The position numbers and the translations under genes were made by a program. This document shows positions 1-6,154 of a DNA stretch of 7,164 bases, one piece after another. The notes beneath the pieces were generated by a model. That model had not been told where the DNA came from, searched no databases, and was given only the letters and a program-made list of their open reading frames with translations. The stretch comes from Candidatus Caenarcanales bacterium (GTDB lineage Bacteria; Cyanobacteriota; Vampirovibrionia; LMEP-6097). Within the stretch, counting starts at the first letter, position 1, and each line of letters starts with the position of its first letter. The stretch covers positions 1 to 7,164 of the forward strand of contig JAJTHA010000060.1 in the NCBI GenBank assembly GCA_021299565.1, written 5' to 3'.

Positions 1-162
1 TGCTGTCTTACCAGTACCAGTTTGAGCTTGACCTATAAGATCGTGACCTTCAAGTAAAACAGGAATGGCCTTTGCTTGAATCGCAGAGGGTTCTTTAAAG
101 CCCATAAGATCTATGGCTTTTAATAACTTTGAGGATAAATTAAATGTATTAAATGTAGTCAA
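1..162 (-). CDS. DEAD-box ATP-dependent RNA helicase, N-terminal fragment (cut by window edge)
   Basis: Reading leftward, this encodes the start of an ATP-dependent RNA helicase of the DeaD/RhlE/CsdA kind, cytoplasmic enzymes that unwind structured RNA in ribosome assembly, decay or cold adaptation. Visible are the isolated upstream Phe of the Q motif (MTTF at the start), the Q motif itself (GFKEPSAIQ, Gln about 25 residues after that Phe) and the Walker A/motif I (AQTGTGKTA) at the window edge. DEAD, SAT and the second RecA domain lie outside. The frame stays open upstream to an ATG at 205-207, adding 15 residues. I prefer the TTG at 160-162 because it puts the conserved Phe near the N-terminus, as in relatives, and avoids overlapping the divergent gene. 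The family call is secure. The start is uncertain, and which paralogue it is cannot be told from the fragment. Confidence 0.88.
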   Translation of the reverse strand, partial: MTTFNTFNLSSKLLKAIDLMGFKEPSAIQAKAIPVLLEGHDLIGQAQTGTGKTA

Positions 163-169
163 GCCGTCA

Positions 170-178
170 ATGCTAGCA
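170..178 (-). promoter_or_regulatory. possible extended -10 box for the helicase gene
   Basis: Read on the minus strand, 178-170 is TGCTAGCAT, an extended -10 of the TGnTAnnAT type, with its last base 8 nt before the TTG start at 162. This matches the spacing seen upstream of the genes at 955 and 6155 and would give an almost leaderless mRNA. No -35 is recognisable and the hexamer matches consensus at only 4 of 6 positions, so this rests mainly on the shared spacing. Confidence 0.25.
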
Positions 179-181
179 CAT

Positions 182-916
182 ATGTTAGAATCGAGTTTAG
201 TTATCATTAAAAAGCTTTTAGTATTAGCATTCTTCTTGTTTACAACCGTAAATTCGGTTAAATCTATTGGCGACGGAGCTGCTATAACCTTTAATAGTAA
301 AAGTTTTGATGATGGCTTGAGTATTGGTTTTGAAGATGCTGATTATTACCTCATTACTGTAGTAGATGGAGATTTTGCGATTAATGCTGGTAGATTCATT
401 GGAGCTACTATATATGTGCCTAGGGCTCTTATGGTAAACGGCACTTATGACCTAGAAGTTTTGAAGCCAAGCAAAGAGTCAAATGCATCTGGTTCTTGTG
501 ACGAAGATTCAGCTGATGAATTTACTCTTCCAAGCAACAATAAAGTATATATTTTATTAAGCGACACTAGTGTTAGAACCACAAGAACTCTAATGACAGT
601 CAAAGGCACGGTTTCAACAGATGAAAACGAATTGGGTTCAATCACTTTTGCAAACTTGAATAATGATGGTACTGCGATCAATCTTGATGTTGATTTTGAT
701 ATTTCAACAAAAGTTTCAAACTATACCGCATCAGTTCCTCTTGATGAAACGCTTACATGTGAGCAACTTGTTAAAAAAATCAAAGTCAAATATGCCAAAA
801 ACGTAAAAACTTCAGCAGCTAGCGGAGATTTTTCTACAAGTATAATTCTTGATGGTGGAGACGACACTAATTTCAGAAGACTTCCAACAGGTCAGTTAAT
901 ACCAGTAAAACATTAA
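182..916 (+). CDS. secreted protein of unknown function
   Basis: Unrecognised. With the ATG at 182 the product is 244 residues. It begins with a Sec-type signal sequence: short n-region ending in IIKK (8-11), hydrophobic core LLVLAFFLF (12-20), and likely cleavage after roughly residue 25-28. The mature part has alternating hydrophobic/polar stretches suggesting beta structure, many Asp/Asn/Ser/Thr, and two cysteines (C106 and C193) that could pair outside the cytoplasm. No catalytic motif, lipobox or anchor is seen, so periplasmic or extracellular location is inferred. In-frame ATGs also exist at 113 and 170, but starting at 113 would bury the signal peptide behind about 30 residues and overlap the helicase gene. 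No Shine-Dalgarno precedes any of them. An ATT at 206 would give a tidier MKKLLVL start but is a rare codon. No terminator separates it from the next gene 38 bp downstream. Confidence 0.7.
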   Translation: MLESSLVIIKKLLVLAFFLFTTVNSVKSIGDGAAITFNSKSFDDGLSIGFEDADYYLITVVDGDFAINAGRFIGATIYVPRALMVNGTYDLEVLKPSKESNASGSCDEDSADEFTLPSNNKVYILLSDTSVRTTRTLMTVKGTVSTDENELGSITFANLNNDGTAINLDVDFDISTKVSNYTASVPLDETLTCEQLVKKIKVKYAKNVKTSAASGDFSTSIILDGGDDTNFRRLPTGQLIPVKH

Positions 917-938
917 TAAGCGATCCTTAAGCTAATTT

Positions 939-947
939 TGGTATAAT
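939..947 (+). promoter_or_regulatory. perfect extended -10 promoter for the ORF at 955
   Basis: TGGTATAAT at 939-947 matches the extended -10 consensus TGnTATAAT at every defined position. No good -35 lies 16-18 bp upstream, which is usual for extended -10 promoters. Sigma-70 start sites fall about 7 nt after the hexamer, at or next to the A of the ATG at 955. The spacer holds no Shine-Dalgarno, so the transcript is predicted leaderless. An mRNA arriving from the gene at 182 could also carry this ORF. Confidence 0.7.
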
Positions 948-954
948 TCTTCTT

Positions 955-1455
955 ATGAAGAAGTTTTTAGCAAGTCTATTATTATTGAGTTTTTTGGTTA
1001 ATTCTGTACAAGCACAAGCTTGGATATCAGAGTTTGATCTTGCCGTCGTTGACGATAAAGCATACATCGTTGAAACAACAAACGGTGTAAGAGAGATAGT
1101 TCAATACTCATTCCCATCATTAAGCAAACTAAAATCATTAGCTATTGCTGACAATGTTTATGGAGTCGCTTATTCAACAGGTCTTGTACTTACTGAGTAT
1201 AGTTACAGTGGTGATGATGTCTCTAAACCTTTAGTAAAAAACAAAAAAGGTAAAAAAGGTAAGAAAGGTGCTTCAGATGATGCCGCAAGTGATGATTCTG
1301 CAAGTGGGGGAGAAGGTCAAACAGCGGTTTATACCAATACTTATAAATACACTACCTATGATCTTAATCTTAATCCAGTAGCAAATAAAACTGTTGAGTA
1401 CACTTATGATGTTTGGTACAACTATGTACGTGCCAAAAAATTAACAGCTAATTAG
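955..1455 (+). CDS. secreted protein with Lys/Gly and Asp/Ser repeat linker
   Basis: Unrecognised 166-residue protein. A clear Sec signal peptide opens it: MKK, hydrophobic core to about residue 16, cleavage predicted after VQA (residue 20). The mature part has a first segment (21-94) rich in Val, Tyr and Ser, then a low-complexity hinge. The hinge is three KKG units (97-105) followed by an acidic Ser/Asp/Ala stretch (106-115, ASDDA then ASDDS) and a Gly-rich turn. A Tyr/Thr-rich segment (122-166) closes the protein. There is no cysteine in the mature part and no anchor. The abrupt +/- charge switch looks like a flexible, surface-exposed linker between two beta-type halves; this is inference. 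The ATG sits 7 nt after an extended -10 box with no Shine-Dalgarno. A strong terminator follows. Confidence 0.8.
   Translation: MKKFLASLLLLSFLVNSVQAQAWISEFDLAVVDDKAYIVETTNGVREIVQYSFPSLSKLKSLAIADNVYGVAYSTGLVLTEYSYSGDDVSKPLVKNKKGKKGKKGASDDAASDDSASGGEGQTAVYTNTYKYTTYDLNLNPVANKTVEYTYDVWYNYVRAKKLTAN
1243..1305 (+). repeat. in-frame tandem repeats encoding the charged linker
   Basis: Two adjacent short tandem repeats lie inside the ORF at 955. The first is three copies of a 9-bp unit AARAARGGT (1243-1269), encoding KKG x3. The second is two 15-bp units plus a partial third (1270-1305), encoding ASDDA, ASDDS and AS. Units are multiples of three, so copy-number change would keep the frame. The near-homopolymeric A runs make slippage plausible. 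Confidence 0.75.
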
Positions 1456-1472
1456 TAGTTTTTTTTCTTTAT

Positions 1473-1500
1473 CCCCGCCCAATGGGCGGGGTTTTTTTTT
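1473..1500 (+). terminator. strong intrinsic terminator after the ORF at 955
   Basis: A perfect 8-bp all-G/C stem, CCCCGCCC (1473-1480) with GGGCGGGG (1484-1491), a 3-nt AAT loop, and nine T (1492-1500). It lies 18 nt past the stop of the ORF at 955 and ends 3 nt before the ATG of cstA. The minus strand has no T tract after the stem, so it acts in the plus direction only. Confidence 0.93.
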
Positions 1501-1503
1501 GTT

Positions 1504-3603
1504 ATGAATTACCTTGAAAGACCCAAGCATTTTTCCAAGAGAGTTTTAGTGGCTAGTATAGCCGCGGTTCTCCTACTGGCTTTTATAGCAATTTCAAGAA
1601 GCGAAACCATCAATGCTATTTGGTTTCTTTTAGCAGCTATTTGTTGTTATGTAGTGGCTTATAGATTTTACGCTTCTTTTATTTGCGCTAAAGTTCTCAC
1701 TTTGGATCCCACGAGAGCCTGTCCAGCAGAGCGTTTTAGGGATGATAAAGACTTTATCCCAACTAATAAATGGATAGTTTTTGGGCATCATTTCGCTGCA
1801 ATTGCAGGTCCGGGTCCTTTGATAGGACCTACTCTGGCAGCGCAGTTTGGTTATTTGCCGGGCACTTTATGGATTTTGTTTGGAGCGATTTTAGGTGGAG
1901 CTGTTCAAGACATGCTGATATTGTTTTTTTCAACAAGGAGAGATGGCAAAAGCCTTGGGCAAATTGCAAAAGATGAATTAGGTCCAGTTGCAGGTTTTAC
2001 GGCTTTAATTGGAACTTTGATGATAATAATTATTCTTATTTCAGTGCTTGGATTGGTTGTGGTTAAAGCGATGAAACATAGTCCCTGGGCGACTTTTACT
2101 GTGGCATCTACGATTCCTATTGCTGTTTTGGTTGGTTTATATATGCAGTATTTTAGACCAGGAAAAGTATTGGAAGCCTCTATATTGGGTCTTGTGATGA
2201 TACTTGGAGCTGTTATTGGCGGGCAGTATGTCGCTGAATCACAGTTTGCATCAATGTTTGATCTTGATGGACTTAGCCTTGCTTATGCCGTAATTATTTA
2301 TGGTTTTCTGGCAGCGACTTTGCCTGTTTGGCTTTTGCTTGCGCCTCGTGATTACTTGTCTACTTACCTAAAGCTTGGAACTATTTTTTTGTTGCTAATA
2401 TCTATTTTGATTTTGAGACCTGAAATCCAAATGCCAGCTATAACCAGCTTTATAGATGGAACTGGACCAATTTTTGCCGGCAAAATTTTTCCTTTTATGT
2501 TTATCACCATTGCATGCGGCGCTATTTCTGGTTTTCATTCATTAGTTGCTTCTGGTACTACTCCAAAGATACTTGCTAATGAAAGAGATATCAGATTGAT
2601 TGGCTATGGCAGCATGCTTCTCGAATCTTTGGTAGCTTTAATGGCGATGTTAGCGGCTTGTGTTTTGGAGCCAGGAATATATTTTGCTATTAATAGCCCC
2701 GCTTCTATAGTTGGTGAAAATCTACAGCAAGTTGCCGCGACTATAAATTCTTGGGGTTATACTCTCGATATAGCTGCATTTGAAGCACTGTCAAAGGCTG
2801 TTGGTGAGAGCAGTCTACTGGCTCGAACAGGAGGTGCTCCGTCGCTTGCTGTTGGTATGGCGAGTATTTTTAGTAGTGTTTTTGGCAATGCTTTTCTTGG
2901 GATTTGGTATCACTTTGCAATTATGTTTGAAGCTGTTTTTATTCTCACAACGCTTGACGCAGGAACGCGAGTTGCAAGATTTATGTTGCAAGACTTACTA
3001 GGTAATATTTATAAGCCTCTTGGTAAGACAACTTCGTATCTTGCAAATATTTTTGCAAGTTTTTGTGTTGTTGTTGCTTGGGGTTATTTTTTGTATCTTG
3101 GAGTAATTGATCCTAATGGTGGCGTGAACATGCTCTGGCCGATTTTTGGTATAGCCAATCAAATGCTTGCTGCAATTGCTCTTTGTATCGCAACTACTAT
3201 TATGATCAAAAGCGATAAGATCAAATATTTGTGGATTACTTTAGTGCCCTTGGCATTTGTGGCAGTGGTCACCAGTGCTGCAGTTTTTGAGAAATTTACT
3301 AGTAATGATCCTCGTATCGGTTATTTTGCCGCGATTAGAAATCTTGAAATGAATTCAGCCATAGCTAGTCCGCAGTTGATTTTTAATCAGTATGTAATTA
3401 TGGCTTTGAGTTTGATTTTTTTGCTTTGCTTATATCTAATTGTTTTTTGTGTTTGTAAATTAGCGATTAGATATATTTCCGGATATAAACTTAGTAATTC
3501 TGAGTCTGAATATATCCAAACTCAATTAACTATAGAATCTGTGTCTATGAAAACACCTAAGAAAAAAATTGAGGATTTCGATAAAATAAATCGCTGTTGT
3601 TAA
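1504..3603 (+). CDS. cstA: CstA-family carbon starvation protein (pyruvate/peptide transporter)
   Basis: Integral inner-membrane transporter of the CstA family. Known members are induced by carbon starvation and take up pyruvate (CstA, BtsT) or are linked to peptide use. Its 699 residues match the roughly 700 of E. coli CstA, and hydrophobic segments run nearly end to end. Family blocks from memory of E. coli CstA include FGHHFAAIAGPGP (93-105), STRRDGKSLG (143-152), DGTGPIFAGK, TIACGAISGFHSL, SGTTPK, WYHFAIMFEA, DAGTRVARFMLQDLLG and LWPIFGIANQMLA. No frameshift or truncation is seen. The tail is cytoplasmic-looking (TPKKK, ending CC). The ATG at 1504 fits the family N-terminus but lies 3 nt after a terminator T tract, with no Shine-Dalgarno or promoter between. 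A GTG at 1549 is the alternative, preceded by a weak AAGAGAG. Substrate here is inferred; no two-component regulator gene is in view. Confidence 0.95.
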   Translation: MNYLERPKHFSKRVLVASIAAVLLLAFIAISRSETINAIWFLLAAICCYVVAYRFYASFICAKVLTLDPTRACPAERFRDDKDFIPTNKWIVFGHHFAAIAGPGPLIGPTLAAQFGYLPGTLWILFGAILGGAVQDMLILFFSTRRDGKSLGQIAKDELGPVAGFTALIGTLMIIIILISVLGLVVVKAMKHSPWATFTVASTIPIAVLVGLYMQYFRPGKVLEASILGLVMILGAVIGGQYVAESQFASMFDLDGLSLAYAVIIYGFLAATLPVWLLLAPRDYLSTYLKLGTIFLLLISILILRPEIQMPAITSFIDGTGPIFAGKIFPFMFITIACGAISGFHSLVASGTTPKILANERDIRLIGYGSMLLESLVALMAMLAACVLEPGIYFAINSPASIVGENLQQVAATINSWGYTLDIAAFEALSKAVGESSLLARTGGAPSLAVGMASIFSSVFGNAFLGIWYHFAIMFEAVFILTTLDAGTRVARFMLQDLLGNIYKPLGKTTSYLANIFASFCVVVAWGYFLYLGVIDPNGGVNMLWPIFGIANQMLAAIALCIATTIMIKSDKIKYLWITLVPLAFVAVVTSAAVFEKFTSNDPRIGYFAAIRNLEMNSAIASPQLIFNQYVIMALSLIFLLCLYLIVFCVCKLAIRYISGYKLSNSESEYIQTQLTIESVSMKTPKKKIEDFDKINRCC

Positions 3604-3628
3604 ACTTATCTTAATTTGCCTATGCTAG

Positions 3629-3658
3629 TATAAATCCATAAGTTCGATTTGTAGGAGG
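3629..3658 (+). promoter_or_regulatory. -10 box and strong Shine-Dalgarno for the small secreted protein
   Basis: TATAAA at 3629-3634 is a plausible -10 (5 of 6 bases of consensus) with no clear -35. AGGAGG at 3653-3658, 7 nt before the ATG at 3666, is a full Shine-Dalgarno and by far the best in the window. It fixes that start codon. Transcription from this box would leave a leader of about 25 nt. Confidence 0.5.
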
Positions 3659-3665
3659 AAAAAAA

Positions 3666-3914
3666 ATGAGATTATTTAGTTTATTAGTTTTAGCGGCAAT
3701 TGCGACAATGACACCAGCTTCGGCGTATTTTCGTTGCAATACAGTAAAATGCCAAAAAATGAGATTAGAGGATAAGCAAACCAGACTCGAAGCTAAAAAG
3801 AAAACAGCTTCAGATGCTTCTGAAAAAGCAAATATCCAAGAAGAAATTGATGAAGTTTTGTCTGAAGTAAACAGAATTGATTCAAAAACTGAATCTACTG
3901 CTAGCAGAAAATAG
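3666..3914 (+). CDS. small secreted coiled-coil protein
   Basis: Unrecognised 82-residue product. A Sec signal peptide (MRLFSLLVLAAIATMTPASA) is followed by likely cleavage after the ASA at residue 20, leaving about 62 residues. The mature N-terminus carries a CNTVKC pair (C24, C29) that could form a disulfide or bind metal. From about residue 31 to 75 it is a highly charged Lys/Glu/Gln/Asp helix without proline or glycine and with spaced Leu/Ile/Val, typical of a coiled coil. It resembles small periplasmic helical proteins in general, but no family can be named. Its own -10, consensus Shine-Dalgarno and terminator suggest a monocistronic, well-expressed gene. The start is certain from the ribosome site. 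Confidence 0.82.
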   Translation: MRLFSLLVLAAIATMTPASAYFRCNTVKCQKMRLEDKQTRLEAKKKTASDASEKANIQEEIDEVLSEVNRIDSKTESTASRK

Positions 3915-3938
3915 ATTTTCTTTTAATTCACACCCCAC

Positions 3939-3967
3939 GACCCTGGTATTCCCAGGGTCTTTTTTTT
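3939..3967 (+). terminator. intrinsic terminator after the small secreted protein
   Basis: An 8-bp stem, GACCCTGG (3939-3946) with CCAGGGTC (3952-3959), a 5-nt loop TATTC, then eight T (3960-3967). It lies 24 nt after the stop at 3914 and probably also ends read-through from cstA, which lacks a terminator of its own. Confidence 0.92.
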
Positions 3968-4009
3968 GTATTTGCGAGATCTCTTAGTTAGTTCTTAATC
4001 AGCTCAGGG

Positions 4010-4015
4010 TATAAA
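4010..4015 (+). promoter_or_regulatory. possible -10 box for the deaminase-like gene
   Basis: TATAAA at 4010-4015 lies 11 nt before the GTG start at 4027, giving a predicted leader of only a few nucleotides. No recognisable -35 and no TG extension are present. It follows the terminator at 3939-3967, so a new promoter is expected in this gap. Confidence 0.4.
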
Positions 4016-4026
4016 GACTGTCCCCA

Positions 4027-4707
4027 GTGAGGCCAATAAACACTAGCAAAACAAAAATCAATTCTCAAAGAGAGATTCCATTAGAGAAGAATGCTTTTGT
4101 TGTAGATTTTTTCTTAGCTTTGGAAAAAGGTAAAATTTGCGACTGGACAGATTCAGAAAAAATTGGTTTTGATTTATTGCAAGAAAAACTTATCAAAAGA
4201 TCTTCAGATAGTATTGCACCAATTTCTCATGCTCATTATAGTTCACTAATGATTTACAAAAACAATCATAAATTTCAAATCTATTCTGGAGCTAATATTG
4301 ATCCAAGTAATAAAAAAGATTTTGCCAATCCATTGATGCGCAATTGCGCCGAGAAACAAGCCTATCTCGCAGCTCTCAAGCTTGATAATCTGGATTTAGA
4401 TAAAGTCGCTTTTGTCTTTCTTTATCGCAAAGCTTCTCCAGGACAGGTTTTTGCTTCTGAAAAACTGATTCCATGTAAAGATTGCTATCAAAACTTTATA
4501 ACCAAACTGCAAGCCAATAAAGGTAAATTAGTTTTGGTTTTGGGTGATGATAACGAAAGAAATTTTGTTACCAAAGATGCTCCAAGTGCTGATCAAGTGA
4601 ATCAGATCAACAATGGTACTAAAAAATATTATGCAATTATCCCTGATTTTGCGATGCCGTTTTTGATGATAGAAAAACAGCTTGGCGCAAGAGTCAATTC
4701 TATCTAA
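4027..4707 (+). CDS. cytidine deaminase-like zinc-dependent protein
   Basis: 226-residue cytoplasmic protein (no signal peptide) with the cytidine deaminase-fold signature: NCAEKQA (C107, E109) and PCKDC (C150, C153). In known three-Cys deaminases these Cys hold the catalytic zinc and the Glu shuttles protons in hydrolytic deamination. Upstream, SGANID (87-92) aligns with the ribose-binding G-x-N-V-E-N block, with Asp replacing the usual Glu. The N90-to-C107 spacing is about 7 residues longer than usual and C107-to-C150 about 10 longer than in B. subtilis Cdd. An N-terminal region of about 65 residues lacks recognisable motifs. Free cytidine deaminases of this type run near 130 residues, so this is a large, divergent member and its substrate is open: cytidine, a modified base, or nucleic acid. 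The start is a GTG; an in-frame stop lies just upstream and there is no Shine-Dalgarno. Its 3' end overlaps fliI by 8 bp. Confidence 0.75.
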   Translation: MRPINTSKTKINSQREIPLEKNAFVVDFFLALEKGKICDWTDSEKIGFDLLQEKLIKRSSDSIAPISHAHYSSLMIYKNNHKFQIYSGANIDPSNKKDFANPLMRNCAEKQAYLAALKLDNLDLDKVAFVFLYRKASPGQVFASEKLIPCKDCYQNFITKLQANKGKLVLVLGDDNERNFVTKDAPSADQVNQINNGTKKYYAIIPDFAMPFLMIEKQLGARVNSI

Positions 4708-6079
4708 AAACACTTCTTAATTGATCCATAGTCTCATCGTAACTGATGATGTCATAGATACCTTGCTTCAAAAATGCATCAATTCTAGGTTTCAGAGCAA
4801 TTGCTCTGTCTATCTCCTGGCTAGTCCCTCTTTGATAAGCACCAATATTGATCAAGTCTTCGTTGTCTTTAAAAACTGCCATCATGTTTCTCATGTCTCC
4901 AGCCATTTTTTGCTGTTCTGTTGTTGTGATTTCTGGAAACAAACGTGAGACACTTCCCAAAATATCAATCGCAGGGAAATGATTTTTGTGAGCGATTCTA
5001 CGCGAGAGAACGATGTGACCATCAAGCACTCCTCTAACCGTGTCAGCAATTGGTTCGTTCATATCGTCACCTTCAACCAGAACTGCATAAATTGCTGTGA
5101 TAGAACCTTTATCAGACTTGCCTGCTCTTTCTAGTACTCTTGGGATCAATGAAAAAACACTTGGTGTATAACCTCTCATCGTAGGAGGCTCTCCTACAGC
5201 AAGTCCTACGTCTCTTGCTGCAATTGCCATGCGCGTGACGCTATCAACCATCAACATGACTTTTTTGCCTTTGTCTCTGAAATATTCTGCAATCGTTGTT
5301 GCCGTTAAAAGGCATTTGAGACGCATCATTGCTGGTTTGTCGCCTGTTGCAATTACACAAACAGAGCGTTTCATGCCTTCTTCTCCTAGACTGGCTTCTA
5401 TAAAATCCTGAACCTCTCTACCACGCTCACCTACTAGGGCGATCACGTTGATATCTGCTTCGCAGTATCTTGCGATCATACCCATGAGTGTGGATTTACC
5501 GACACCAGAACCAGCGAATAAACCTATACGCTGACCTTCACCAAAAGTGAGAGTTGAATCTATTGCTCTAACACCGCAGGAAAAAACTTCTTTGATACGA
5601 GGTCTTCCAAATGAATCTGGAGCTTCTTGCTCGATGTCTCTAAACTCGTCATAGATTGGCTTTGGCATGTGATCCATCGGCTCACCGGTTGGATCTATGA
5701 CGCGACCTAATAATCCATCGCATAAACCAACTTGAAATGTATTGCCAGTCGGATAAACTTTGCAACCTTGGGAGACGCCCTTGCCGTCAACCAGTAAAAG
5801 TAAAAGAGAGACTTGTCCTCTGAAACCCACTACCTCAGCGAGTTTTTCGACACCTTCGTCTGTTACTATTTTGCAGACTTCACCGATTTTGGCTCCGGGT
5901 AATTGAGCTTCTAGTAATAGCCCTACGACTTTACTGACGTAGCCATACCATTGACGTGTCTCTAAATGCTGGAGAGCTTTTTGGGCCTTATCCATTAGCT
6001 CATTGCCAAAGTCTTGAATTTCGTGTCTGAGTTCTTGGCTGAGCTGGGGTTTTTGGATTTCGCTGCCTTTTTCGGGCAT
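4700..6079 (-). CDS. fliI: flagellar protein export ATPase FliI
   Basis: Cytoplasmic hexameric ATPase of the flagellar type III export gate. With FliH and FliJ it helps deliver rod, hook and filament subunits. The 459 residues equal the usual family length. Seen in order: a charged helical N-terminus (1-40) where FliI normally contacts FliH, a beta-barrel region (60-130) ending in GRVIDPTGEP, Walker A AGSGVGKST (189-197), VGERGREVQDFIE with the presumed catalytic Glu (E218), Walker B VMLMVDS (274-280, D279), and SRRIAHKNHFPAID (359-372). The AGSGVGKS form of the P-loop favours flagellar FliI over virulence SctN, which usually has AxGGGKS. No other flagellar gene is in view, although fliI often sits with fliH/fliJ. 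The ATG at 6079 fits the family start, but it lacks a clear Shine-Dalgarno and I see no convincing promoter in the 75-bp divergent gap. No terminator is visible between its stop and the convergent gene. Confidence 0.95.
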   Translation of the reverse strand: MPEKGSEIQKPQLSQELRHEIQDFGNELMDKAQKALQHLETRQWYGYVSKVVGLLLEAQLPGAKIGEVCKIVTDEGVEKLAEVVGFRGQVSLLLLLVDGKGVSQGCKVYPTGNTFQVGLCDGLLGRVIDPTGEPMDHMPKPIYDEFRDIEQEAPDSFGRPRIKEVFSCGVRAIDSTLTFGEGQRIGLFAGSGVGKSTLMGMIARYCEADINVIALVGERGREVQDFIEASLGEEGMKRSVCVIATGDKPAMMRLKCLLTATTIAEYFRDKGKKVMLMVDSVTRMAIAARDVGLAVGEPPTMRGYTPSVFSLIPRVLERAGKSDKGSITAIYAVLVEGDDMNEPIADTVRGVLDGHIVLSRRIAHKNHFPAIDILGSVSRLFPEITTTEQQKMAGDMRNMMAVFKDNEDLINIGAYQRGTSQEIDRAIALKPRIDAFLKQGIYDIISYDETMDQLRSVFR

Positions 6080-6117
6080 ATATTTGTATTTATTCCCTGT
6101 TCAGACAATTAAAAGCG

Positions 6118-6135
6118 CTTGACGGATTCGTCGAG
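6118..6135 (+). repeat. imperfect palindrome over the -35 of the 6155 promoter
   Basis: CTTGACG (6118-6124) and CGTCGAG (6129-6135) form an inverted repeat with one arm mismatch and a 4-nt centre. The left arm contains the -35 hexamer and the right arm lies in the spacer, a common placement for a repressor site. It sits in the fliI/6155 divergent gap and so could affect both directions. No regulator gene is nearby. Confidence 0.45.
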
Positions 6136-6147
6136 TTGTGTTAATAT
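6119..6147 (+). promoter_or_regulatory. sigma-70-type promoter for the ORF at 6155
   Basis: The -35 is TTGACG (6119-6124, 5 of 6), the spacer is 17 bp, and the -10 is TAATAT (6142-6147, 4 of 6), preceded by TG at 6139-6140 in the extended position. The hexamer ends 8 nt before the ATG at 6155, so the expected transcript starts at or beside the start codon. No Shine-Dalgarno is present. Confidence 0.68.
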
Positions 6148-6154
6148 CTTGACT

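Noticed and set aside
445..681. Minus-strand open frame opposite the first secreted gene
   Set aside because: It is antisense to a better frame with a signal peptide, has no ribosome site, and its composition mirrors the plus-strand gene.
1473..1500. Terminator as bidirectional
   Set aside because: The minus strand after the stem reads ATAAAG then A-rich, with no T tract, and no minus-strand gene needs it.
1770..3001. Two short plus-strand frames inside cstA (1770-1976 and 2780-3001)
   Set aside because: They lie wholly within conserved family blocks of cstA in another frame and encode no recognisable protein.
3603..3644. Inverted repeat AACTTAT / ATAAGTT around the -10 at 3629
   Set aside because: The arms are only 7 bp, AT-rich and 28 nt apart; this is likely to occur by chance in such DNA and is no terminator.
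4528..5411. Short frames at 4528-4713 (-), 4721-4948 (+) and 5229-5411 (+)
   Set aside because: All are shadows of the deaminase gene or fliI, which have clear conserved motifs across these regions.
4700..6079. FliI being a virulence type III secretion ATPase (SctN)
   Set aside because: The AGSGVGKS P-loop and overall blocks fit flagellar FliI better, and no injectisome gene is in view.
6080..6108. TTGTCT and TAAATA as a fliI promoter on the minus strand
   Set aside because: The spacing between them is about 10 bp and the -10 matches only 3 of 6 positions, so I did not annotate it.
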